This document shows, piece after piece, positions 23,183-36,017 of a stretch of DNA of 64,000 bases. The first letter of the stretch is position 1; each line of letters opens with the position of its first letter. The position numbers were made by a program, and so were the translations under genes. The stretch is from Madurella fahalii (lineage: Eukaryota; Ascomycota; Sordariomycetes; Sordariales): contig CM056875.1 in NCBI GenBank assembly GCA_029876055.1, forward strand, positions 5,605,001 through 5,669,000, in the 5' to 3' direction. The notes under the pieces were generated by a model. That model did no database searches. It was not told where the DNA came from and saw only the letters and a list, made by a program, of their open reading frames with translations.

Positions 23183-25744
23183 ATGGCGCCGCCGGGAGAG
23201 TCGCCGCCCCCGCCCAAGCGGCCTGCCTTACACGTTCAGATGCCGTCTTACTCCGGCCCGAGCCCGGAGGCCAGCGACCCCGAGAAGTCCCGGCTTGATC
23301 CCGACCACCTCGCTCCCGAGGCGGCACCCATGAGTCCTAGAGACTCCAGGGAAGCGGCGAACCGCCTACATGACGACCTGGAGCTCCTCCGCGCCGAGCG
23401 GGTCGTGTCCCGGCAGGTGCACCAGGAAAACCACTCGACTCTAGGCCGGTCGAGGAACAGGAGTCACGACGAGAGGGTGCCCGAAGATGCCTTCAACACA
23501 GTGGCAGCCCCGGCCGCGCCTGTCGCCACCGCACCGGTAAAGGCGACGTGGCTCACCAAGCTCTGGGTCTGGCTCAAGAAGTTCCCTCGCGTGCTGCGCT
23601 ACATCCTCTACGCAATTCCAGCCGGCATCCTAATCTTGATCCCTGTCTTCCTGGACGTGTTCGCATACAACCGCGAGGGGGATCCGGTTGGCGGTCCTGG
23701 GGGTGTGCAGCTCATGTGGTTCGGCATCTGGTTGGAAGTCGTCTGGCTGACTCTGTGGGCCACCCGGATTGTCACGTCGATAATGCCCTACATCGTTGCC
23801 TTTGCCGCCGACACAGTTGGATCCAGCAATCACCAGAAGTGGAAGGATATTGGGCGGCAGCTCGAGCTCCCCACAGCCCTATTCCTCTGGCTGCTAGCGG
23901 TGCTAATATCGTACAAACCTATCCTCAATAACCATCGCGTCATCACCGACCCCAAAAGCGACGACCCCACCCCCTATATCCTGTGGATCGATATCGTCTG
24001 GAAGATCATCATCGCCTTGTTCGTCCTGGCAACGCTGAACTTCGTGGAGAAGATCCTGATCAAGTGGATCGCGACTTCTTTCCACCTGCGCACATATTCG
24101 CACCGGATCCGCGAGAACCAGATGCAGATCGGCTGTCTGGTGGCCCTGTACACGTACGCCAAGGCGTGCCTCGAGGCACAGGACCCCGCCTGGGACTCAA
24201 CCGGCAGCGGAGAGGATCCGTCAGGGAGCCCATCGCCGTTAAAGGCCATCCAGAACAATGCACGCCAAGTTTGGAGCAAGGTCGGGAGCGCTGCCAGCCG
24301 CATGGCCGGCGACTTCACCGGGAGGAGGATTCTCAAGAACAACCATCCGCAGAGAGTGGTAACGGAGCTGCTTCGCACCACCGAATCCAGCTACACGCTC
24401 GCGCGCGTCTTCTACCGCACCTTCGTCAAGCCGGACAAGACGACCATCACGGTCGACGATCTGCAGCCGGCCTTTCCGACACAGGAGGATGCCGAAGCAT
24501 GCTTTTCCGTCTTTGACAAGGACCTCAACGGCGATATTTCGATGGAGGAGCTTGAGATGGTGTGCAACGAGATCCATCTGGAGAAGAAGGCCATCGCAGC
24601 GTCGCTCAAAGACCTGGATTCCGTTATCAAGAAGCTCGACGAGGTGTTCATGTTCATCATTGCAGTGATTGTCATCATTGTTTTCATCAGCATCATATCC
24701 AATTCCGCTGCTGCCGCGCTGACGTCGACGGGCACTGTCATTTTGGGTCTGTCATGGCTGCTGCAGGCGACTGCTCAGGAGTTCCTCCAGGTGTGTTTAA
24801 TAATTCCCCCTTCAAAAAGATCTGCCCATATCCTCTGACACACATAGTCTATCATCTTCGTCTTCGTCAAGCATCCGTTTGATGTCGGCGACCGGGTCAC
24901 GGTCTATGGCAATACAGGCTCGATGATGAGGGGCGACGATTACTACGTCCTCGAGGTTTCCCTTCTGTACACCGAGTTCAAAAAGATGGAGGGCCACGTG
25001 GTGCAGGCGCCGAACTCTCTGCTCAACACCCTGTTTATCCTCAACCAAAGACGCAGCCAGGGGTTGGCCGACCCGATCAACTTGAAGCTGCGCTTCGGGA
25101 CGACTGAGGCTCAGATCGAAGAGCTCAAGGCCCGGATGCTCGAGTTCTGCCTGCAGAACAAGCGAGACTATGCACCGCGTATCATCTCCGAGGTCCAAAC
25201 CATCGACGAGGTCAGCAGCATCACCATGAACATCATCTTCTTCCACAAGAGCAATTACCAGAACGAGCTGCTCCGCCTCAATCGGCACAACAAGTTTGCC
25301 GTCGAGCTGATGCGGCAGATGCACGACATGGGTCTCGAGACGCCGCGCCTCGTGCAGCCCGGCGGTATGCAGAGCATGCCGCTGTATTGGACCCAGGTAC
25401 AGCCTCCTCCTAGTTACCAGAGTGCGCCCCCGGAGCCACTCCAGCCCTCTTCGAGCTCGGCCGCGGCATCGGCAGCGGCAATGGCGCGCAAGCGAGGAAA
25501 CAGTAGGGCTGCGGTGGTGGATGCCGGCATGGACTTCCAGGATATCTACCACAACAGGAAGCCGGACACGGTGACCCGGCTGGCCTCGATCCGCCAGTCG
25601 CCAAGGGAAGACGAGGTCCGCGCCACCGGCGTTGACGACTATAATGAGAAGCGGCCGAGCGCAGACAGCGAGTCGGCGCGGCGGAGGATTTGGCGGCCTG
25701 GGAGCCGGTCGACGAACCAGGAGTCTACGAGCAACGCTGTATGA
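23183..25744 (+). CDS. MscS-family mechanosensitive channel with EF-hand (Msy1/Msy2-like)
   Basis: Two exons in phase 0: 23183-24790 and 24848-25744, giving about 834 residues. The first 120 residues are polar and Pro-rich. Four to five hydrophobic helices follow (about 140-330), then a cytosolic linker. An EF-hand with a full calcium loop (DKDLNGDISMEE) lies around residue 455. The pore-lining and beta-domain signature follows: FIIAVIVIIVFISII, LSWLLQATAQEFLQSIIFVF and KHPFDVGDRVTVYG. The C-terminal tail is Pro/Ser-rich. Fission yeast Msy1 and Msy2 share this EF-hand plus MscS layout, sit in ER membranes and control calcium during hypo-osmotic shock; that role is inferred here. Confidence 0.92.
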
Positions 25745-26578
25745 TGAAGGGGGGGTTGCATTTACTGCGGCGGTTTATGGCATTAAAGCGTTTAGACGAA
25801 CCAATTGTTCTTACAAGACAATAATTCCCAGGGTTATTAACCACGCAATATGTGCTGGAGACATCGAGATCGAGAAAAGTCTTTAACCATTGGGTCCAAG
25901 TCACTTTGAGAGCGATCACCATGCAACTGAGAGTTAACTAAACGAAAGGGAATACGGTTAGCTCAAGGAGAGACTGAGATGAGAGATCACCCCACAACAT
26001 CAAGGCGACGCCAGCTGTGACTATGCAGGAGTTGTGGCGATAGGCCCAAGGCAGACGATAGCCAGCTTCGCCTGCTCGTGTGACATAAAACTTGTGAAGG
26101 GGACTCGCTCCGGTAGCACGAATCAAATCGACGAGGCGGCTACACGCCAGCCATCTTTTTAAGTTCTCAATGTCCGGATATTGATGGTCGGTATTTGATT
26201 TATCAACCGAAACACCGGTCCGTTGCTATAGTACCCTCACTTGAAGCATCAATCATATCAGCGTCTCTACCCAAGGTAACAGAGTCTCCCCCGAGAGCAT
26301 GATCAGTTCCGATCCCCTACAATGAGAGATGAGGCAGTTGAGAAGAATGCTACGTGATTAATATACGAGAGATAAAGCACTCTGGTTTGATGTCAAACTA
26401 AAGCCAATTTCTGACACTCGCCTTTACGCCTCGCTTCTTCCACCAGTTTGAGCACTTGAACTACGTCTCCAAATTAGTATTGTGATAGTCTGCTACTAGT
26501 ATTACGTGTTGTTGCCCCTTCCATCCTTCCCCTCACCCCTTAGCATACTCAGCTGAATTTATTACATCTCTCCTCTTA
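25745..26578. other. Intergenic region between convergent genes
   Basis: This AT-richer gap between the 3' ends of the channel and the G1 peptidase genes should hold two 3' UTRs. No frame, RNA or repeat in it is convincing. Confidence 0.4.
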
Positions 26579-27577
26579 TCACTCATCCTCTCCCAAAACC
26601 CGCTTGCACCCCAGCCTCGCCTCTCCCAACAGCTCACACTTCGTCAGCCTCCCACCCTGCGCATCCAGCCTAATATCCATCACCTCCTCCGCCTCACCCA
26701 CATCCCTCACCTGGCCATCCGCAGACGTCACCATCGCATCCCCAAAGGTAACGCTCGTAAAGTTGGCCAACGCAACCGGGACATTAGGCAGCCCAGCAAG
26801 GGGGAAGTCCTCCACCACCCACGAGACCCGCCTCGCACAATCCGCCGCGCTCGCGCTCCCGCTCGCGCTCCCCACATCCCCCACCTCAACCCGGTGGGAC
26901 GCGGTCTGGCGCGGCACCAGCAAGGCCGCCCCGCCGTCCTCCCAGGCGTCGGTGGCCGGGCCGGCGCCGAAGTTGTCGACGGCGACCTCGACCCAGCGGC
27001 CGGCGTCCTCGGCGCGCAGGCGGAAGCGCACCAGGTCGCCCGTGGCCACCGAGAAGTTGCCAAGGCCCGTGGACGACCCCTGGCCGGGGAACTGGTACCA
27101 GGCGAAGGGGCTCTGCGCGCCGCCAAACGTGCCGTCCCAGAAGACGTCGACGCCCGCGCGCAGCGTCGTCGAGGCCGCGCTGCACGGCGCGCCCGCCGAC
27201 AGCCCCACCCAGAAGGACGCCGCGTACACGCCCACCGGGTTGTTCGCCGTCGGCCCGGACGTCGGCGCGTCGGCCTGCGGGATGCGGAAGGTGCCCTCGA
27301 TCGTGGTCACCGAGTCTGGAGAGGCCGGAGGGTCGGCGCCGACGGGTGGGAGGGTGAGGATGGCGCCGCCTCTAGTGGATTGGGCTTCTTGGGCTTGTTG
27401 AGAGGAGAAGAAGCGTGCCGGGGCCGGGGCCGGGAGGGGAGGGGTTAGGGTGTGGAGGAGGGCGTAGTGGTAAGCGGGTGCATTGCGTGGACGGATTGGC
27501 GGGGCCGGGAGGGTGGCTGCGTAGGTTGATGTGGTGAGGGTGAAGGTGAGGGTTGTTAAGAGGGCCGTTGGCTTCAT
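26579..27577 (-). CDS. Secreted G1 glutamic peptidase (eqolisin, aspergillopepsin II-like)
   Basis: Single exon of 332 residues. The start at 27577 is chosen over 27703 because it gives a clean signal peptide (MKPTALLTTLTFTLTTSTYA). A pro-region up to about residue 75 precedes the beta-sandwich domain. Family landmarks are EGTFRIPQ, ASFWVGLSAG, a Gln candidate in WYQFPGQ, and the catalytic Glu in RRVSWVVEDFPLAG followed by LPNVPVALANFTSVTFGDA. Two Cys pairs are likely. Known members are acid endopeptidases secreted by fungi and insensitive to pepstatin. The gene is GC-rich with Ala-rich surface stretches. Confidence 0.87.
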   Translation of the reverse strand: MKPTALLTTLTFTLTTSTYAATLPAPPIRPRNAPAYHYALLHTLTPPLPAPAPARFFSSQQAQEAQSTRGGAILTLPPVGADPPASPDSVTTIEGTFRIPQADAPTSGPTANNPVGVYAASFWVGLSAGAPCSAASTTLRAGVDVFWDGTFGGAQSPFAWYQFPGQGSSTGLGNFSVATGDLVRFRLRAEDAGRWVEVAVDNFGAGPATDAWEDGGAALLVPRQTASHRVEVGDVGSASGSASAADCARRVSWVVEDFPLAGLPNVPVALANFTSVTFGDAMVTSADGQVRDVGEAEEVMDIRLDAQGGRLTKCELLGEARLGCKRVLGEDE

Positions 27578-28495
27578 GGTGAGTAATGGGTGATGAATGA
27601 ACGAACAACTTCCGTGGGGTGCAGTAACCGAACCGACAGAGCGTTCTGGAAGGAAAAAAATGAGAGAGTTTAAAGACGTGAAAAAAAAAAAAGAAATGCC
27701 CAAGGATGGAAAGCAAATTCCTCGTCACGACAGACACCAATGAAGATTTACCAAATGATATGAGAACGACACAGCTCCCAGTGTCGTCAATCTTTAACCT
27801 GACGAATGAACGGCCAAGCAAGGGAGCAGATGTCGGCAGTCCTAGTTGTATATAACCCCCTACTCATGCAGGCAACAGCACAAGTCTGGCCTAGACTTCA
27901 ATTGGCCCCTGGCCCAAATACCACAGTAACCCTCCCTGGTTGCACCCGTTCTGCAGACGATCTTCACGGGAAAGTTGCCGCCTCCGCCCGTCATCCACGT
28001 GCCACAGAACTATACCCCTTTCTGTTTCTCCAAAAACCCTGTTGTTGCACACATCGGGATCATGCGAAGCATCTTCACACCCCAAAGTCCGAGCAGTCCA
28101 GTCCCGACTGGGTGGCGGTGCGCAGTGGACAGCTCTCCCCAACTCGTGCCACCCCGCTACTGCGGCTACGCGGCAACGCCAGGAACACGACCTAGAACTT
28201 TGGGATCGCCCGGTAATTAATATCTGACATGGCGCTCATTGGTTGTGACATTTTGGTTAATCCATCGGGATTGGATGACAGGAGAACGGAGACCAACCGC
28301 GCGGTACCACCGACTCGATCTAAGTCCAGATTGGTGCTAGGTGATAGTACTGCATCAAACCAGTCCTATTCTTTGCGTTGTATATCGCAGGCAAGGTAGC
28401 TATATATACGAAACCGGAAAACAAGCTCCCTTACTTCGCAGCTTCTAGCCCAAACACCCCCCCTACAGCGCATACGCCCCCCCCCCCCAAACCAA
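27578..28495. other. Intergenic region, G1 peptidase promoter side
   Basis: It contains the promoter of the leftward G1 peptidase and the 3' UTR of the leftward glucosidase II gene. Poly-A runs occur at about 27655-27695. A C-run of about 10 lies near 28480. Small open frames on both strands overlap each other and lack motifs. Confidence 0.4.
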
Positions 28496-31400
28496 TCAAG
28501 CAAGGTCAACCTTCCAATCCGCCCCAATCCTCGCGCCAACCTTCTTCACCACCGCAAACGCCGCCCGCCCCTTCTCAGCCGGCGTAAACTCCAGCTTCGC
28601 GCTCCATGTCTTACCCTCGGATTCAACCTTGAACTCCTTCTTGCCTGCCCACGCCGCCGGCGCGCCGACAATGACAATCTTGTCCACTCCCACCGTCCGC
28701 ATCTTCTTCATCCAATCGCCCTCCTCCAGGCCCTTCCCATCCCTCCCCTCGGCATCCACAGACGCGATGCTCTTCGCCGCACCATCAAACACAAACCTGC
28801 GGTGGATATACTGGCCCTTCCTGTAATCAAATGAATCGCCGTCATCCACGTACAGCTCGCCCTCCGCGCGCTTGCCGTCCCGGGGGACCGTCACCACCAG
28901 AGTATAGTCGTCCCACCTCATCAGGGCGCTCGAGCGGCGGGGGACGTCGCGCCGCGCAAAGATGTGGCCGCCGCGCATGAGCAAGGGGATCTTGTCGAGC
29001 GGCGCGTCCAGCGAGACCGTCTTGCCCTTGGAGGTCGGCACGACCTGGTACGTAAAGTAGTCGTAGTAGACCTCGGCGTCCGGGATCCAGACATCCGCCG
29101 TCTCCTTGTCCTTTTGCGTGACAGGCTTCGCCAGCAGGCCGGTGTTACCCACGAAGAACTGGTCGTCGACGCCGAAGCCGGCCTCCTCCGATGGGTGCGT
29201 GTAGAACATGGGCTTGATGATGGGCGTACCGTCGACGTGAGCCTGGCGGAAGGCCGTGTACCACGACGGGAGCAAGCTGTAGCGGAGCCGGAGGGCCGCG
29301 CCGATGATGGTCGTGTATGGCTCGCCGGCGAGGTACGGCTCGCGCCGCCGGGCGTCAATGTGCGCGTGACCGCGGAAGAAGGGGTAGAAAGCGCCGGCCT
29401 GGTACCACCGCGTCAGGAGCTCCTTCTCCGGGTTGCCAAAGAAACCGCCGACGTCGGCGCCCGAGAAGGGAAAGCCCGAGATTCCTTGACTGAGAATCAT
29501 GGGGATGGACGCCTCGAGGTGGTCCCACGCGGCTTGGTTGTCGCCCGTCCACATGGCACCAACGCGCTGAGAACCGGCAAAGAAGGCCCGGGTGAGCACG
29601 AACGGGCGCCGGAGCTCGCCGGGCTTGCGCGTCGTCAGGGCGTGGTACGTGGCGTTCTGGAACGTCATTCCGTTCAGGTTGTGCACGTCGCGGTGTTCCC
29701 AATTGCCGAAATGGAGATTGTCCTTGGGCATGGTTGTTTCCGGCCCGTTGAAGACCGACGGCTCGTTCATGTCGTTCCAGATCCACGTATTCTCCATGGT
29801 GCCCTTAAACGTGTCGTACTTGAAGAGCGAGGCCCACCATTCCCGCGCGGCGGGGCTAAAAGCGTCGATCCAGTACGACGAGCCCGGCCAGCACCAGCCC
29901 TCAAAGAGGTTGCCCTCTTTGTTCTTGACGCCGAGCTCTTTGGACTTGAGCTCCGCGACAACGGGATAGTTGTCAACGTTCTTGATGTGCGGGTCGATGA
30001 TGGTGACCAGTTTCCGGCCGTGGCTGTCCAGCTGCTTGCCCATGCCGATCGGATCCGCAAAAGTGTGCTTGTCCCAAGTAAAGTACTTCTTCTCCTCCGT
30101 ATACTCAATGTCCAGCCAAATGACGTCGTAGGGCAGCTTAAACTTGTCCATCTTGCGGTCGACATCCTTGACATCCTCGTCCGAGACGTAGTTCCAACGG
30201 CACTGATGATACCCGAGAGAGAACTCCTGCGGCATGGCCGTAGTGCCCGTGAGCTCGCCATACTTGGCGGTGAGGTCCTTGGGAGTCGGGCCGAGGAAGA
30301 CGAACACATCCAGCAGACCACTCTCAGAGATCCAGTGCGTGTGGGTGCTCGTCTTGGACTTGACACCCAAGGCAAGAGGGTTCTTGGAGTCCTTGCCCTT
30401 GGTAATGTCAACCCACGTCTCCGCCGCATTCAGCCAAAAGACGCCGACGCTGGAATCCTTGCGGTGTGCCTGCATGAACGGAATGGCGCCGTAGAGGGTC
30501 ATGGGGCTGTCGAGGATATACTCAAAAACATCGGCGTTGTACATCCTGTAAGGTTCCTGGTAATTGCCGTCGCCGCCGCGGGTCTGCTTGAGCGACAGAG
30601 GGCCAGTGTGCGACGGGATGCCGAAAACGTGTTCATAGCCGACAAACGAGATATCGAGCGCAACACTCTCTGGGCCACGAGGTTTAGTGTCCGTATTGCC
30701 GCCAAAAGTCTCATCCCACCAAGTGCTCTCGTCTTCGCCCTTGGGCTCCTCCTTCTTTTCTTCCGGCTTGTCTTCGCCTTCCTTGTTCTCCCCGTTCGCC
30801 TCGTCGCCCTCCTTCTTTTCGGGTTCAGCCTTCTCAATCTTGGGCCTCCAGTGCTCAATGTTTAAAAGGCCCTGGTCGTTGAACTTGATCTGGCTGTTTC
30901 CATCGCGCTTAAAATCGATGCCGAAGGGAGAGAACTTGATGGTGGCCTCAAACTTGGAGGACGGACCAAACTTGACGGTGAGCTGCGTCTTGTCCTCGTA
31001 GTCGACCTTTGCTGCCTTGTCCAGGGTCAGCCCGCCAACAATAACCCATTGCTCAGCTTCGTTGTAGCGCTCTTTCCTCGCCTTGCTGTCGTGGCGCAAC
31101 TCGATTTCTCCTTTCTGTCTCTTCTCCTCGTCGACCGTGACCCGCGCGGTTCCGGACTCGAGGAACGAGACGGTGATGGGCAGTCGGACAGTCTCGCCGC
31201 TATCGTTGATGGTCTTTAGGATGGTAGCCTGGTACTGTCCATCCTTGAACGACCCGGATTCGGGCGCGATGTTATAGGGCGACTGCCATGAACTCGCTGC
31301 GAGGGCGTGGTCCGCAAATGCACGATTGCGCTTGCAGAAGCCTGACTGGTGGCACTTCTTAAAGTCGTGTTCCTTGACGGCGACTAAGCTTGTCATTATA

Positions 31401-31518
31401 ATGACCACGAGAGTCTAACCATGCGGCTCATACCTGTCGGGGCAAATGTGGCAGAGAGAGCGGACAGCAGGCCGAGATAGGCCGTCCATCTCGCGGACAC
31501 CGAGCCCGCGATTAGCAT
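28496..31518 (-). CDS. gls2: Glucosidase II alpha subunit (GH31), ER N-glycan trimming
   Basis: Two exons: 31518-31434 supplies a signal peptide (MLIAGSVSARWTAYLGLLSA), and 31383-28496 the rest, joined in phase to read TFAPTVAVKEHDFKKC; total about 990 residues. GH31 features in order: an N-terminal galactose-mutarotase-like beta domain with an acidic insert (EKKEGDEANGENKEGEDKPEEKK), YHQCRWNY, WLDIEYTEEKKYFTWD, the nucleophile Asp in WNDMNEPSVFNG, the acid/base Asp in AMWTGDNQAAWDHL, FFRGHAHIDARRREPYL, and C-terminal beta domains. Known role: removal of the two inner alpha-1,3-glucoses from glycoproteins in the ER during calnexin-cycle quality control. A long open frame on the opposite strand is a shadow. 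Confidence 0.94.
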
Positions 31519-32370
31519 CTCGACTTATCGCCCTAGCCGGACGCGGGATCGAATAGGAAGCAAAGCTAGATAGCCAAATGCACGAGGGAAAAGAAATGGA
31601 AAGACAAGGCCTAGGTAATACTCATCGAGAGACCTCCAGGGTCGCAGAGGCACTCAATGGCTGTCTCGAAGCTGGCAAACGATGTGGTGCTTCGAGTGGC
31701 ACGGCAAGGAAAGCTGTCCCATCTTGAATCGAAGCTGCGGGACTGGATTGGCCACCTGTCTTGGTCGGGGACGCCAGGGGGCCATTGGCCGGTCGACCCC
31801 TGCAATCCAGCGGGCCCCTCTTATCCGGCACTTATTAAACGCCCATTGTTCAATAACCCTGTTAGTGAATACTCATGTGGACGGGCACTGGAATAATGAG
31901 TAGCTCTTCCATCGACATGTTCATCATTGGGTACGGATTGAATTATTGGAGAGTTGTACTGTACTAAGGTACGGGCCAGGAGGCCAGGTGCTCTGAGTAT
32001 GTACAGTAAGGTAGACAGCCGACGCGTGATCCGAGATCCGATAGCTGCCTGCGTTATCGTCTTAAGCGTGAATACATGAATTAATCGAGGTAGGCGAGCA
32101 CAGATGCTACGTGGAGAAATCATCATGATCCCGGATGGCCACAACAAAGTTCCGGTGGAAAGGGCAAATGGTTAGAGCGCGCCTACTTAGCACAAGCTGT
32201 CCGCAGGGGAGGAGGACAAAGTATGGTCATCAACCTTTTGGGTCCCTCTCTGCCACAACTGATATCGAGTCCAGAGTTGAGAACAGCATTTGCTCGTCCC
32301 GTTATGCCACGAATCTACCCGACTTGATCAGTGCCAGGCTACATATCCCTTGACGAAGCTGAGACACAAA
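31519..32370. promoter_or_regulatory. Divergent intergenic region
   Basis: This 852-base interval lies between the starts of the leftward glucosidase II gene and the rightward nucleoside diphosphate kinase gene (long isoform start). It should contain both promoters. No repeat or RNA was recognised. Confidence 0.4.
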
Positions 32371-33587
32371 ATGGACGAAGAGTCGCGGAAGAGAAGGCTC
32401 AGCGCGGCTGCAACGCCAGAACGGCAGAACCGTGGCCAGCGAGGACGGGCTCGGGTTCCAGGCCCCAGAGAGTTCCCACACGCCCATGAAATGTATGGGT
32501 ACCTGGCACTGGGGCTCGTCCTTTGCATGCTGGTGTATTTTTTCCAGGGCCCCACTTCTAAGCTCCCCTCCGTCCCAACTTCAACTGGCCCTCCGCAACA
32601 AATTCCTCACCCTCCTCCTTCTCCTCTCCTGCCAGAATACCAACCCATCCCTGAACAACCCGTGGAAGCTCAAGAATCCGTCAAAATGTCCACCACCGAG
32701 CAGACGTGAGTTCTCCTAGCCTTGAGCGCCCAGTTCTCGCAGTTTTAGCAGCTTGCTGCCCCCCGATTACCCCGCCATCCCGCCCTTCACCATTACCCCG
32801 CCATTTGGGCTGCCAGTACTGATCCTAGACTAGCTTCATTGCTATCAAGCCCGATGGCGTCCAGGTATGTCTGATCAGAGCGTCGACCTTTTCTAAGTTG
32901 TCAACTAACGTCCTAAACAGCGCGGTCTCGTCGGTAACATCATCTCCCGTTTCGAGGCGCGCGGGTAAGCATTTCGGGCGCACAAGCCTGCCCCGCATAC
33001 CAAGCGTCTTACCCTCACTTTGCTCACATCACAACACAGCTTCAAACTAGTCGCCCTGAAGCTCGTTTCCCCCGGCCAAGCCCACCTAGAGAAGCACTGT
33101 GTGTCAGATACCGTTCCGTTATTTTCAAGAGTGCAGCCGCTGACCACCCGGCAGATGAGGACCTGAAGGACAAGCCCTTCTTTGCTGGTCTTGTCAGCTG
33201 TACGTTCACCAACCGTTCCCTCGCGGATTCGCCTGACACTTTCGACAGACATGAACAGCGGCCCCATTACCGCCATGGTTTGGGAGGGCATTGATGCCGT
33301 CAAGACTGGCCGCGGTAAGCCCCACTTTTCGTTGTCCCCGCGCAACCGCCCCCTTTGCGCATCAACACCAAGCTAACATCGCCACCACCTCAGCCATGCT
33401 TGGTGCCACCAACCCTCTCGCGTCCGCACCGGGAACAATCAGGGGCGACTTTTCCCTTGCGGTTGGTCGTAACGTCTGCCACGGATCCGACAGCGTCGAG
33501 AACGCTAAGAAGGAGATTGCTCTGTGGTTCAAGCCGGAGGAGCTGATTAGCTGGAAGTCTGCCCAGTATGACTGGGTTTACGAGTAA
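32371..33587 (+). CDS. ndk1: Nucleoside diphosphate kinase, with possible membrane-anchored long isoform
   Basis: Seven exons fit phase: 32371 (or 32683)-32705, 32834-32864, 32921-32964, 33040-33098, 33155-33199, 33249-33314 and 33394-33587. Starting at the ATG 32683 (MSTTEQT) gives the canonical 153-residue enzyme: FIAIKPDGVQRGLVG, the active-site His in NVCHGSDS and ending WVYE. Starting at the in-frame ATG 32371 adds 104 residues with a basic head, one transmembrane helix (YLALGLVLCMLVYFFQ) and a Pro-rich linker, total 257. Both ATGs have good context (CACAAAATGGAC, GTCAAAATGTCC). The core enzyme transfers gamma-phosphate from ATP to other NDPs. Which start is used cannot be told from sequence. 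Confidence 0.93.
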
Positions 33588-36017
33588 ATACTAAGGGCGA
33601 TCGTGGTTAGCTATACGAGTATAACCTCGGAGCTTCGGCATGCAATAAAAGCCTGATACAGGCAAGACGGAGAATATTTTCGTCAAATTCTATCCCCTTC
33701 CCGTGATAGCACTTTCATGTGGGGCTTGCTGTTAATGTTGCCCAGATACGGCCAACTCTATGAAACAAATTCTCTTGAAGTGCCAGCGGAAAGGATAAGA
33801 CTACGTTCCTAGCCCGTTCCCAGTATAATCTCCAGGTAATCCTCGTTTGCATCACCCATCATTAGCACACATGCAGCACAAAGGATTAGCAACATCAAAA
33901 CAGAGAATCCACCCCCTCCCCCCCCCCGCTAAGTTAGCTATGACTTATGCACAATCAGCAATGGCTCGCCCATGCAGCAATCAAAGCTAAGGTTATAACG
34001 GTCGAAACGGTTCTAAAGCAAGCAGTAGCGCTGCTCGACGCTCTGGCACATTTTCACCCGGTCCTAGACAAGCAGGCGATGTTAGAGGCCAAGATGAGAG
34101 AATGGAACAACTTAGGAGGCGCTTACTTTCAATGGACAGGTACAGCGGACCCAATGGTATCAGACTCGAACAATGCTACAGATGCGCAGGCAATCTGGCG
34201 TCAGAGTACGGTTTCCATTTGCAGAACTCTCCACACTAATGTCCCACACAGCTCTCATTCCGAATCGTCTGCTGAGTGGGCCATCTAGAGTGGCTAATTC
34301 GGCCCCATCGGCGGTAACGCCGGGCAGAGCAGTGGTTAGGTTTCTTAATCCAAGGCCGGCACCGATGACCGGATTCTGCTCTGGTAATTCTGGTCCTGTG
34401 TAAACAATCTATGTCGTTCTATGCGAATAGCTTTTAAAAAACTTACAACCTCATCCCTCTGCCATGCAAAGAAAAACTGTCCGCTTTCTGCCACCACATC
34501 TCATTGTCCTTTGTAGCTATGGGCTCATAGTTATTCCCATCCCTTAGCCCAATTAAGATATTCCTGCAGCATTCAAGCCTCGGATGGTGTCCGAAGCTGT
34601 GGAACCAAGCCCAAAGAGCAGACATATACTTCCCAAGATAGCTTGTCCTGCGAGCGTCTCTTTGTTTTTTTTTTTCTTTTCCTTTCCTTTTTCTAACATC
34701 TTTTGCGGCAAGATCGGCAGATTATCACGCGCTTTAGAGACTGGTGGTCTTGTGTATCCATGATCCGAACACGGGGAGAGACATAATATGTTGTGTCCGG
34801 AGCGTTGGGAAATCAGCGACTGTTTTCTCCGATCTCCGGGTCCCGCCGACGCCTCAGAGATGAGCTCAGAGGAGTTTTTTTTTAATTGGCCGATACACAA
34901 AGAGCCTGCAAAACCACGCATTGCTGGTGCCAATTCTGGCGTGGAGCCCATGATATAATGAACCTTCCAGCCTTGTGCACCGTGTTGGAATCTTTCTGAT
35001 TCAACGATTGGTCGGTTCGGTTCTCACTTCTTTGAGCGCATGTCGAGCTTCACCCTTTTGTCCTTTCTTCCCTCTCCCCCAGAAAGCCCCGTCATCAAGT
35101 TCCGCGGCATCTCTCTTTGATGCTACGGAAGAGATTAAGCCAACAGTCAACATAAGAGACAACTGAACGAGAGAAGTGTTTCAGAGGGTCGTCAGTGCTG
35201 CCACAGTAATGGGGCATAATGGCTGTGTCGGTCTGTGAGACATTTGTAGCTCCAACCCATGAAGTGACCATGCAAAGAACATAGCAACCAATGGCTCTTC
35301 AGATAACTCTTGGGGAAAAAGCCTTGTAAGTAAAGCGAAGTTCCTTTCTCCACCCACTTCATGTATCCAACTTGTGCGCAGCGGTCATTACAGCGAAGCT
35401 TGAACTAATCCCTTGGCCCATCCGGAGATCTGAACTTGCATGCCATCTCAAGAATAGATAGTACTCCTTTTGCGAAACCGACAAGTCAAACGTTGGAAAT
35501 GGAGGCGACGTTGATGGCTGTGAGGAGAATTCTCAACTTCGCTCAATTTACACTAGATATGTCATTATATAGTAACAAGTTTAGAGATAGACTAGTTACC
35601 AGATGGACCTGGATGCCAAGAAACCCCGGATCTTGGCAAAGCTTGTTTCCCAACCAAGAACCTGGAGCTAATTGTATTTTTCGAAGAACGATGACTGTAG
35701 CCTGTAGAAAGGAAGTATGTAGCAACTCGCCGATGCATACTATCTCGCTGCTTAATAATATCCAAATTATACTAGAAATTCCCTTCGTTGCAACGTCATC
35801 AGTGTCTTGTCTCTATGTGGGTGTTGGTAGTTAGCCCTACAGATAGGTAATTATCCGTAATACAGACCCCTCACCAGCCACACTTTGACCTGTTCCCCGC
35901 ACCCCACAGTGGCTCTCAATTTTTTTGCTCTGCCAAACACCATTTGTTTCCTGCCCGTGGCTGCACTCATACAGAGCTTCGCAAAGCAGTGGTGACTCCT
36001 CTTGCGCCCTAACAGCC
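33588..36017. other. Long (2.4 kb) intergenic region, no supported gene
   Basis: This region lies between the NDK 3' end and the TRM61 start. It includes a C-run near 33920, T-runs near 34660 and 34870, and several short frames of 60-130 codons with no recognisable motif and no matching partner exons. It may include a long 5' leader or a non-coding transcript; nothing specific is supported. Confidence 0.4.

Noticed and set aside
28964..30865. 633-codon open frame on the + strand opposite glucosidase II
   Set aside because: It mirrors the codon structure of the GH31 gene, has no recognisable motif and is rich in Arg/Val as expected for an antisense shadow of GC-rich coding sequence.
34553..34951. 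132-codon minus-strand frame in the 33.6-36 kb gap
   Set aside because: Contains low-complexity Lys/Leu runs from T-rich DNA and has no recognisable domain or splice partner.
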